NCBI GenBank assembly: GCA_947446575.1
Contig: CANFHC010000010.1
Coordinates: forward strand, 62,001 to 126,000
DNA length: 64,000 nucleotides
Source of the DNA: Bacteriovoracaceae bacterium
GTDB taxonomy: Bacteria; Bdellovibrionota; Bacteriovoracia; Bacteriovoracales; Bacteriovoracaceae
Direction: 5' to 3'
In this document: one piece after another, positions 27,481 through 34,356 of the stretch
How positions within the stretch are numbered: the stretch's first letter is position 1
How the letters are laid out: each line of letters opens with the position of its first letter
Program-made: the position numbers and the translations under genes
The notes under the pieces: model-generated
What the model saw: only the letters and a program-made list of their open reading frames with translations
Database searches by the model: none
What the model was told of the DNA's origin: nothing

Positions 27481-28302
27481 TTAATACGTTTGGATCTTAT
27501 TATTGCTTAAAGAATCAAAATATTCTTTGCTCAATTTTTTAAGACATGAACGCATGGAAGTAATTGGGCAAAGATTTAAAGCCAGAGCTGCTGCTTCTGC
27601 CACGGCCCGCGAAGTACCTTGAAAAGATCCTGTTCCAGAAGGAAAATAATAATCAATTTTATCTTTATACAAAAGAGCTTGGTCATAGAGAACTTGTCTT
27701 CCATCATAAAAATCACCGATTAAAAAGAGATTCTCTTTTGGTGCTAAGTTTTGTGGAAACAGTGTTGTGACGTCCTTAATCTGTGTGTTGATGCGGCCGG
27801 AAGGAACAAACCAAATCGCAGGAAGTGAATTGGTCATTTTTTCATCAGTCACAAAACCAGAAGCAGTTAAAACAAAATCAATTTTATTTTTTGAAATCCA
27901 ATCAATAGCAGATAACCAATAGGTCTTTTTTTGATCTCCCCGTTCATTAAAAATAATTAAGGGGTAGATATGTAGAATTTGTTTTTTATTATTATAAAAT
28001 TTTAAAAACTCTTCTAACACTAATTGGCCGTGAAAACGCAGAGATTTTTTATCCATCTTTTTGCAATCAATTTTTACAGAACTTGTAAGATCTAAGGCAC
28101 TCTCTATCTTGTATTTTGATTTAATGTTTTCAGAACAAAATCCTGTGTCTATAACAGCAATTTTTATTTCGGCAAGAAGTGGATTCATTAATGAGAAAAA
28201 AAGAACTGGCCCCAAGAGGGCCAGTCTTCGTTTATGCCTAGATCCCGTTAGGGTTAGTTGCTGGTTCAATATAGAATGGACGATGAATAGAAGCTTGTTC
28301 AT
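27481..28302 (-). CDS. Compact subtilisin-like (S8) protease homologue, leaderless and overlapping its neighbour
   Basis: 273 aa. The S8 triad order is visible: IKIAVIDTGF (Asp52), RFHGQLVLEEF (His91) and GSFQGTSRAVAEAAALAL (Ser231), with no prodomain. An n-region (RHKRR) and hydrophobic stretch end at PLLA, directly before the catalytic core, so it is probably exported. The ATG at 28302 lies inside the upstream gene (65-nt overlap) and has TATAAT 7 nt before it. A shorter start at 28188 would lose the signal peptide and has no SD. The upstream gene's terminator hairpin falls within codons 26-36. GTSRA replaces the usual GTSMA, so activity is not certain. Confidence 0.65.
   Translation of the reverse strand: MNKLLFIVHSILNQQLTLTGSRHKRRLALLGPVLFFSLMNPLLAEIKIAVIDTGFCSENIKSKYKIESALDLTSSVKIDCKKMDKKSLRFHGQLVLEEFLKFYNNKKQILHIYPLIIFNERGDQKKTYWLSAIDWISKNKIDFVLTASGFVTDEKMTNSLPAIWFVPSGRINTQIKDVTTLFPQNLAPKENLFLIGDFYDGRQVLYDQALLYKDKIDYYFPSGTGSFQGTSRAVAEAAALALNLCPITSMRSCLKKLSKEYFDSLSNNKIQTY
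28196..28225 (-). terminator. Rho-independent terminator of the 1094-aa protein gene, inside the next reading frame
   Basis: On the minus strand an 8-bp GC-rich stem ACTGGCCC-N5-GGGCCAGT (28225 to 28205) is followed by a run of seven T. It starts 13 nt after the TAG at 28238. The same bases encode the hydrophobic signal-peptide-like segment of the S8-like gene. Confidence 0.75.
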
Positions 28303-31300
28303 AAGACTTATTATATAGGTCTTTATTGAAATTTTTCAAACTTTTCTTGAAATCATCTTCCATATTGCCTAAAACTTTATTAGTCGCATTTATAATCTTT
28401 GGCATCATGATGCGTGAAATTCCATCAGCATTACTCATAGCGTTTGAGAGTACATCTTTCATCGCGATGGCCGGTAGAACAGCAGATAATTTCGCTTCAG
28501 TAACGTCTCCAGCACTTGCTGATTTTAAAACATTTAAGAAAAGCGTATTATCATTGCCAATCATCTCTGCCCATTTTTTATCGCGAGAGAAAATTCCACC
28601 TGATTCATTATAGGCTTTATTGATGCAAAGAACTTCGGCCATTGCTTTAAGAGAGTACATCTTCACTGCATTACTTGGAGTAAAGAAAGTCGTTCTATTA
28701 ATTTCAGATTTAAATCTCACCAGTATTTCAGTTGCACTTAGAGTTAAATCAGAAGCAAGAGCTAAATCTTTATCAAAGCTTTTTAAACTTGATTGAATCA
28801 TCGCTGAAGATTTTAAAACTCCATCTGCTCTGTGTGGATTAGTGAACATAATAACTTTTTTATCCCAAAGAAGTTTTTGAGCGTCTTTTGAACTTGGAAG
28901 TGTCAAAGCATTTTTTAATCCAGCACCAAATTCGTCTATAAAAGCAAATGATGAAGACTTAGACTTTGCAATGAAAGTATTTAATCCTGAAACATTTGAA
29001 CCTTTTTCATCATCAACCATTAAAAGAACTTTTTGATGTAATCCATTAGCTAAGATTCCTGCGTTCTGAGTAGCTAGGCTTAAATCTAAAACTGAAACTT
29101 TATCAGTTCCACCAGCTAAGCTTAATGCATCTAAGAGTTGGTTCAAGTTTTTTTCAGAGTTAGCAACAAGAACAGCAGCATTAGCTTTTTCTGCGTACTG
29201 AGCTTTTGCCATTGTCACGAGATCAGCTCCTAACACACCAAGAGTAACTCCGTTTTGAGTAATAGTCGCTGAAAAATCAAGATCGCGGTAAATATCAGCA
29301 TCAGTTGATACTAAAACTTCTGCATCACTTAGTTGAGCGTTTGTAGCTAGTGCGCTTAGAATTCCAAATTCTTTTGTAAGAATTTGAGACTGTGAATTTA
29401 CTAAAACTTGAACTTTCAATTCACCGGCATAAGCACGTTTTGAATTATTAGATACTGCGATATTTAATTTATTAGTTACACCTCTAAGAAGTTGTGAACT
29501 TAAAGAAAGATTCGATAAAGATAATGGGAAAGCAACTCTTGCAATCTTTTGGTCAGCAGATTTTAACTCTCCAGATCCAATTGAATCAAAGTGAGCGGCT
29601 TCGACAACATCATCACTTGTTAATTTAGAAAGAACTTTAAGTGAAGTTCTCGCAGATGATCCAATGCTTGCGTTACTTGCAATACTTGAAAGTCCCGCTC
29701 CAATAACTACAACAAGGCTTTTTGCTGGGATTGTTGGAAGTTGAACAACTTGACCGTTGTCTAATTTAACTGAAACTGCGTTAGCTGATTTAGCTCCAAA
29801 GTTTTTTAGAGTAATTGAATGAAGTGTTGTCTCACCTGGTTGGAAAACACCATCAAGCTTAGCGACTCCATTTATACCACCATCTAACATTTCTGAACTA
29901 ACGAAAGCTAAAACGGCATTGTTATTATAAACAGTCGTGACCTCACCAATACGTCTTTGACGGTAAATTTCAGTTTGGGCAGCGATGTTTGCATTAAATG
30001 TATCTAATTCTACGCGATCGAAATTTGCGCTTCTAATTTGTTCATATCTTTCATTGAAAGCTGAAAGCTCTGAACTCTTATAAGTTGCTTTGAACTCTCC
30101 TGCAGAACGATTTGGATTTGAATTCGCTTGATCGAATGCCACTTGGAAAGCTTGTGCTTTAATCACTGGGTAATCACGTGAGTACGCACGAGCGTCTCCA
30201 GCAATTCTTCCTTGTTCATAGTAAGCTGAGTATTCACGATTGTTTGCTTGATCGTATGAGCTTGCATAACGTGAGTCGTAGTTTGCATTATAGTCAGCGT
30301 CGATACGACGAAGAAATTCATAACGAGTGTATTCACGGTACTGAGCAACGTATCCATCAGCGTATGCGCGCTTCATGACATCTCTATTGTTAAAAACATT
30401 TGGATTGAACGTTGGACCATTAAAATCACCTGGGTATGCAGGAGATCTTCTTTGGAAAGATCCAGCAAATGGGCCATTGATTGAAATTGAATTTAAATCA
30501 CCTGATTCAAATTTTTGAACTGTTTCAGATTCACCTTTATTATTTCCGTTGATCGATCCAGTCGTAACGGCGCGATCCATCCCAGCTTTTTTCCCTTGAG
30601 TAGAACCTACGACGGCTGCATCTGAAGCGTCACCTCTTTTAAGACCAGCAACACGACCTTCACGAGATCCTGCAGAACTATTACCGTTAATTGTTCCTTC
30701 ATTTGTTCCGTCACGAGAGCCGTCAATGCGAGCGCGAGCAGAACCATCTCTATCACCTTGGTCAGCACCACGACGGTAGTATCTGTCTTGTCCGTCCAGA
30801 GTCCCTTGATTTAATCCATCTGTGTTACCATCGCGCGAACCTAAATCTGTTCCGAGTCGTCTTGATAAGGCAGCACCATCATTCGATCCATCAATTTGAC
30901 CACGGTTAGCTCCTTCCTTGTTGATCATCTGGATTGCTCCAAGAAGATCTTGTCTATAATTGTCTCTATCGCGAGAAATTATTTGCAGTCTCCCCATCGC
31001 ATTCTGTGAATTTTGATTGGCCACTTGCAGATCGCGAGTCAATTGATCGATGCGAACATTTAATGGAGCTTGCTCCATTTTAGCAGCACCGTATTGTTTT
31101 GAAAGTTCAGCAATCTGTTGATCCTCGGCATCCATCTGAGTTTTTAGTATTGTGATTTGGTCTTTATTTACTTCTGGAGTTTTATTCAACTCATCAAGCT
31201 TAGTCTGCAATGCAACTTTAGTTGCTTTTGCACCATCAATGTTTTTTTGCAAATCATACATTCGTGCACTTATTGCATCTCTTTGCTGAATTTGATTGCG

Positions 31301-31522
31301 AAGGGCCGAATTGATTTGCTCGCGAGCTTGATCTACACGGGCCACATCAACTTTAGCTTCCTCTGCTCTTCTTGAGAGGTCATTGAATTGTGGGTCATCT
31401 GAAAGACGAAAACTTTGCTGGCCAATATAACCTGGAATTTCACCTGAAATCGCCAGACTGAATTGGGAAACTAGGGCTGCCAGAATGGCGAGCACAAAAA
31501 GAAAATGTTTCGAAAACTTCAT
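28238..31522 (-). CDS. Giant secreted protein with coiled coil, Gly/Asp repeats and Tyr-rich segment
   Basis: 1094 aa; GGGAGAGAGTCT directly precedes the ATG, and a signal peptide ends near ISGE. In order: an N-terminal coiled coil (about 45-195); a low-complexity tract (about 200-330) of DG, G-x-x-x-G and RDG units (GSRDGNTDGLNQGTLDG, GSRDGTNEGTINGN); a Tyr/Arg-rich region (about 385-470: QYREYTRYEF, YNANYDSRYASSYDQ); and a large region (about 540-1000) of Ala/Ser/Val/Leu-rich beta/alpha segments including an Ig-like part (LHSITLKNFGAKSANAVSVK). No enzyme motif. The repeats suggest an extended surface or matrix protein. It ends in a strong terminator. Confidence 0.8.
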   Translation of the reverse strand: MKFSKHFLFVLAILAALVSQFSLAISGEIPGYIGQQSFRLSDDPQFNDLSRRAEEAKVDVARVDQAREQINSALRNQIQQRDAISARMYDLQKNIDGAKATKVALQTKLDELNKTPEVNKDQITILKTQMDAEDQQIAELSKQYGAAKMEQAPLNVRIDQLTRDLQVANQNSQNAMGRLQIISRDRDNYRQDLLGAIQMINKEGANRGQIDGSNDGAALSRRLGTDLGSRDGNTDGLNQGTLDGQDRYYRRGADQGDRDGSARARIDGSRDGTNEGTINGNSSAGSREGRVAGLKRGDASDAAVVGSTQGKKAGMDRAVTTGSINGNNKGESETVQKFESGDLNSISINGPFAGSFQRRSPAYPGDFNGPTFNPNVFNNRDVMKRAYADGYVAQYREYTRYEFLRRIDADYNANYDSRYASSYDQANNREYSAYYEQGRIAGDARAYSRDYPVIKAQAFQVAFDQANSNPNRSAGEFKATYKSSELSAFNERYEQIRSANFDRVELDTFNANIAAQTEIYRQRRIGEVTTVYNNNAVLAFVSSEMLDGGINGVAKLDGVFQPGETTLHSITLKNFGAKSANAVSVKLDNGQVVQLPTIPAKSLVVVIGAGLSSIASNASIGSSARTSLKVLSKLTSDDVVEAAHFDSIGSGELKSADQKIARVAFPLSLSNLSLSSQLLRGVTNKLNIAVSNNSKRAYAGELKVQVLVNSQSQILTKEFGILSALATNAQLSDAEVLVSTDADIYRDLDFSATITQNGVTLGVLGADLVTMAKAQYAEKANAAVLVANSEKNLNQLLDALSLAGGTDKVSVLDLSLATQNAGILANGLHQKVLLMVDDEKGSNVSGLNTFIAKSKSSSFAFIDEFGAGLKNALTLPSSKDAQKLLWDKKVIMFTNPHRADGVLKSSAMIQSSLKSFDKDLALASDLTLSATEILVRFKSEINRTTFFTPSNAVKMYSLKAMAEVLCINKAYNESGGIFSRDKKWAEMIGNDNTLFLNVLKSASAGDVTEAKLSAVLPAIAMKDVLSNAMSNADGISRIMMPKIINATNKVLGNMEDDFKKSLKNFNKDLYNKSYEQASIHRPFYIEPATNPNGI
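28310..28339 (-). promoter_or_regulatory. Internal promoter for the S8-like gene
   Basis: On the minus strand TTGAAA (28334-28339) and a perfect TATAAT (28310-28315) are 18 nt apart, inside the coding sequence of the 1094-aa protein. TATAAT is followed by 7 nt and then the ATG at 28302, so the transcript would be leaderless or carry a 1-nt leader. Confidence 0.5.
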
Positions 31523-31691
31523 AGACTCTCTCCCAAATCGTCACCAAATATAATAGAAATAGAATTTCAGGGCCAAAGAGACACCAATACGATGTCAATT
31601 CGCCTCCAAAAATCGTCCATTATTTTGGTGGAGTTTAATTAACTAATTTCATAGCAATACTAAGGCCAAATACTTGCGTTTAAATTTTTAA

Positions 31692-31864
31692 TCTCGGTAA
31701 TTATAACGAGAGAAAAAAAAATTAGGAGATCGATGAAAAGTTTACAGACTATAAAGAGCGCACTTCCTATGAGCTAAATCACGTTTTAGCTATCGGGCAG
31801 ATAGCTAATATGCCACTTAGGCCATAAGTCCGATGATTGTGGGCCTCAAATTTGCTATTTTTTT
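31692..31864 (+). promoter_or_regulatory. Structured attenuator-like leader of the cytochrome operon
   Basis: TCTCG-N10-CGAGA (31692-31711) overlaps a TATAAC -10 (31702-31707). After the leader ORF, AGCTAAA (31772-31778) can pair with TTTAGCT (31785-31791). Alternatively TTAGCTATC (31786-31794) pairs with GATAGCTAA (31800-31808), loop GGGCA. The two hairpins exclude each other. A third stem, AGGCCATAA (31819-31827) with TTGTGGGCCT (31837-31846), has the competitor ACTTA-N5-TAAGT and is followed by T7 (31858-31864), just before the b561 ATG. The architecture fits attenuation or a riboswitch-like switch, but matches no class I can name. Confidence 0.45.
31733..31777 (+). CDS. 14-codon leader peptide candidate
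   Basis: ATG at 31733 has AGGAG 4 nt upstream. The frame (MKSLQTIKSALPMS) ends with TAA at 31775-31777. The stop codon lies inside the first arm of the alternative hairpin (31772-31778), the expected position if ribosome occupancy sets which downstream hairpin forms. There is no run of one amino acid, so it is not a classical biosynthetic attenuator peptide. Confidence 0.4.
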   Translation: MKSLQTIKSALPMS

Positions 31865-31867
31865 AAT

Positions 31868-32506
31868 ATGAAAGTTGAAAGAAAAAAAATTTATGACCTT
31901 CTTTTACGCCTTAGCCATTTTGGTATCGCTTTTAGCACGTTGCTTTTAATAATTAGTGCCTATACGGCCAATTATTTCTGGGAAGAAGGTTTAATAAGAA
32001 AATCATTTTGGGTTGTACATATTTTCTCTGGATATGCTTTCAGCCTTTGTTTAGTTGCCAGAATCCTTTGGGGATTAGTTGGACCAGAACATGCTCGTTG
32101 GAGCAAGTTGTGGAAGTGGAAAGAGTGGATGCAATTTCTCAAGAGTAAAAACTTTAATCCTCCGTGGGATTGGGGTCATCATCCACTAGCAGCTATAGCT
32201 TATATAGTTTTTTATTTTGTATCCGTTTTTATATCTCTATCAGGACTCATCTTAGCAGGTATTGAGCACAATTTGGGTCCATTTGCTCCAGCATTTTATG
32301 ATCACCTTTTGTATAAAAAAGATTTGCTGGAAATTCATGAAACACTTTCTTTAATGATCATCATCTTCATATTCGCACATATTCTTACTCTCTATTGGCA
32401 TGAAAAAATTGATAAAATTCCAACTATTCAGAGTATGTTTAGTGGGTTTCAATACAAAAGGAAAAAGAGCAAGGAGGATGAAAATGAGAATTCTAAAAAT
32501 AATTAA
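31868..32506 (+). CDS. Cytochrome b561-type membrane protein
   Basis: 212 aa, with about four membrane helices: residues 14-34, 45-68, 105-130 and 155-178. Conserved His lie in the helices (RLSHFGIAFS, FWVVHIFSGYAF, WGHHPLAAIAYIVFY, EIHETLSLMIIIFIFAHIL), giving the bis-His pattern of the Ni-hydrogenase/b561 cytochrome family. It should pass electrons between the membrane quinone pool and the periplasmic cytochromes encoded next. No SD; a TGCTATTTT extended -10-like element ends 6 nt before the ATG within the T-tract of the leader. It overlaps the next gene by 23 nt. Confidence 0.85.
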   Translation: MKVERKKIYDLLLRLSHFGIAFSTLLLIISAYTANYFWEEGLIRKSFWVVHIFSGYAFSLCLVARILWGLVGPEHARWSKLWKWKEWMQFLKSKNFNPPWDWGHHPLAAIAYIVFYFVSVFISLSGLILAGIEHNLGPFAPAFYDHLLYKKDLLEIHETLSLMIIIFIFAHILTLYWHEKIDKIPTIQSMFSGFQYKRKKSKEDENENSKNN

Positions 32507-32909
32507 GTTCATTACAACAATTACTTTTATTTCATTAACTTTATCTCAGATCTCAGAGGCTTCTGAAGCAATCTTAAAAGAACTTGCGAAAGAAGCACGA
32601 ACAGCAGATATAAAATTTGTGCAATTTAGTGCAAGTACTGGGGAAAAACTTTTTAGAACAGAACGAATTCATAGTAACGGAGAAAAAATTAGTTGCATGA
32701 CTTGTCATACTGCCGATCCAAAAAAAGAAGGTCTCACTAGAGCAAACAAAGTCATTAAGCCAATGGCAGCAAGTATTAATCCAAATCGTTTTACTGACAT
32801 GGAAAAAGTTCAGAAATGGTTTAAAAGAAATTGTAATGATGTTCAGGAGAGAATATGTACACCACAGGAAAAAGGTGATTTCGTTAAATATATGATGTCG
32901 ATCAAATAA
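32484..32909 (+). CDS. DUF1924 / sphaeroides heme protein (SHP)-type cytochrome c
   Basis: 141 aa from the ATG at 32484. AAGGAGG lies 6 nt before it, inside the b561 gene; the ATG at 32478 is too close to the SD. Signal peptide to about residue 26. One heme-c site CMTCH (residues 71-75), then RANKVIKPMAASINPNRFTD and VQKWFKRNCNDVQERICTP, the DUF1924/SHP pattern including the second Cys pair. SHP proteins are periplasmic high-spin cytochromes that can bind O2 or NO, with a diheme cytochrome and a cytochrome b encoded next to them, as here. Confidence 0.88.
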   Translation: MRILKIIKFITTITFISLTLSQISEASEAILKELAKEARTADIKFVQFSASTGEKLFRTERIHSNGEKISCMTCHTADPKKEGLTRANKVIKPMAASINPNRFTDMEKVQKWFKRNCNDVQERICTPQEKGDFVKYMMSIK

Positions 32910-32921
32910 GGAGCTAAGAAA

Positions 32922-33491
32922 ATGATTTTTTTCAGATTAAAAAAAGAACCACTTTTATTATTTATACTTTTGTTAATATTTTCTTCAGTTGCTATACTCA
33001 AAGCTGATGATGAAGCAGAAGAAGGAGAACACCACGAGCGTGGAGGTAAATCAGAAGAAGTCTATAAGTTAAATAATCGATCAAGTGTTGTGCCAGTCAT
33101 AAATCAAAAATTTAAATCTGAGTGCACTAGTTGTCATATGCTCTATCAACCAAGTCTTCTGCCAGCTAAGTCATGGACAAAGATGATGGGAAATTTAAAA
33201 CAACATTTTGGCGAAAATGCCGAATTAGACCCAGCAGTTCAAAAAGAAATTACAAATTATTTAGTTAAAAACAGCTCAAATCGATTTAGCTCAAATCAGG
33301 ATGTTATTAGAATAAGTGAAACAACCTATTTTAAAAGAAAGCATGATGAATTAAGCCCTAGTGTTTTCAAAAGAAAAGGAATTGGTAGCGCAGCTAATTG
33401 TATTGCTTGTCACTCGGGTGCAGAAAAAAATGATTTTTCTGAAGAAAATGTTCGCATTCCAAAAGAAACTGCAGGTAAAATAAAGAAGTAA
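32922..33491 (+). CDS. Diheme cytochrome c (DHC family)
   Basis: 189 aa with an N-terminal hydrophobic signal (residues 8-27) and AAGGAG 8 nt before the ATG. Two heme-c motifs, CTSCH (68-72) and CIACH (160-164), bracket a helical region with LLPAKSWTKMMGNLKQHFGENA, matching the DHC family partnered with SHP. It probably relays electrons between the b561 protein and SHP in the periplasm. Lies 12 nt after the SHP gene. Confidence 0.88.
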   Translation: MIFFRLKKEPLLLFILLLIFSSVAILKADDEAEEGEHHERGGKSEEVYKLNNRSSVVPVINQKFKSECTSCHMLYQPSLLPAKSWTKMMGNLKQHFGENAELDPAVQKEITNYLVKNSSNRFSSNQDVIRISETTYFKRKHDELSPSVFKRKGIGSAANCIACHSGAEKNDFSEENVRIPKETAGKIKK

Positions 33492-33492
33492 A

Positions 33493-34056
33493 ATGAATAT
33501 TCGGGATAAAAGAATGCATAATGAAGAATTACAAATAAATCTTGCCGAACAATTAGGTATTGGAATATTTACTGGCATTGTGGGTATTTTAACTGCATGG
33601 GACTTAGCAGGAGACTCAAAAACTGGCAGCAGTTTTATGCATCTTATTCTTGAAGGATTAGTTGTAGTAACTTCATTATTGTTTTTAGCTCGAACTTTTT
33701 ATTTTCTTTATAAAAAAAATAAGCGAATCAACAAAGATCTGCTTGCTAGTCAAAAAGAAGCGCTCCAATTGCGCTTAGATAATCAAAATTATCGAGAAGA
33801 TTCTCGTCGTTTTCTCGCGGGAGTAAGTGTACTCATTGATAAGCAATTTACCGATTGGAAACTAACTCACTCAGAAAGTGAAGTTGCCTTGCTCATACTT
33901 AAAGGTTTGAGCTTAAAAGAAATTTCAGCGATCAGAGAAACTTCAGAAAAAACTGTTCGCCATCAAGCTGGAGTTGTTTACGCAAAAGCAAATCTTGAAG
34001 GCCGTGCGCAACTATCGGCTTTTTTCCTAGAAGATCTCTTTCTGCCTCAAACGTAA
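33493..34056 (+). CDS. Membrane-anchored LuxR-type HTH regulator
   Basis: 187 aa. Two predicted membrane helices (about 22-40 and 50-74) are followed by a coiled-coil linker (LLASQKEALQLRLDNQN). A C-terminal LuxR/GerE helix-turn-helix follows (LTHSESEVALLILKGLSLKEIS, then TSEKTVRHQAGVVYAKANLEG, about 125-175). It has no receiver or autoinducer domain, so it may sense a membrane or periplasmic signal directly. It begins 1 nt after the diheme cytochrome gene without a clear SD and is almost certainly in the same operon. It is therefore a candidate regulator of the operon. Confidence 0.85.
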   Translation: MNIRDKRMHNEELQINLAEQLGIGIFTGIVGILTAWDLAGDSKTGSSFMHLILEGLVVVTSLLFLARTFYFLYKKNKRINKDLLASQKEALQLRLDNQNYREDSRRFLAGVSVLIDKQFTDWKLTHSESEVALLILKGLSLKEISAIRETSEKTVRHQAGVVYAKANLEGRAQLSAFFLEDLFLPQT

Positions 34057-34059
34057 GTA

Positions 34060-34254
34060 TTACATTTTTTTATGGTGAAGCGTGCTTATTCCCAAGGCTG
34101 AATAAAGCGGACAAGTCCCTATAAACCCCGTTGCCAAGGGAATAATTCCAAGGAGAAACCAATTGCTGTGAGGCCCCCAAAAGGCTAAAGAAATCAGGAA
34201 TGCTCCTACTACAAAGCGAATTATTCTTTCTGGATCATTAATGTTTTTTGTCAT
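34060..34254 (-). CDS. DUF2892 (YgaP-type) small membrane protein
   Basis: 64 aa from the ATG at 34254, supported by GGAGGA 6 nt upstream; a longer frame to 34284 has no SD. NINDPERIIRFVVGAFLIS followed by GIIPLATGFIGTCPLYSALGIST is the DUF2892 hallmark, with two membrane helices and the conserved GTCPLY motif. Often found beside rhodanese or sulfur-handling genes; none is adjacent here. Convergent with the LuxR-type gene, 3 nt apart. Confidence 0.88.
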   Translation of the reverse strand: MTKNINDPERIIRFVVGAFLISLAFWGPHSNWFLLGIIPLATGFIGTCPLYSALGISTLHHKKM

Positions 34255-34356
34255 ATAAATTCCTCCGATGCTTTGTTTGTGCAAGGAAGTTGCCTAGAAA
34301 AAACATTCTTAAAAATTAGTTTTATCATTTATTCTTAATATTGAGAGGTTTCTATC

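Larger units (their letters stand above)
31523..31867. other. Intergenic region between divergent genes
   Basis: 345 nt without a normal-sized gene. The left part (31523-31690) holds the upstream region of the 1094-aa protein gene and shows nothing I can define. The right part holds a -10-like TATAAC inside an inverted repeat, a mini-ORF with strong SD and a series of overlapping hairpins ending in T7. These are listed separately. Confidence 0.6.
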
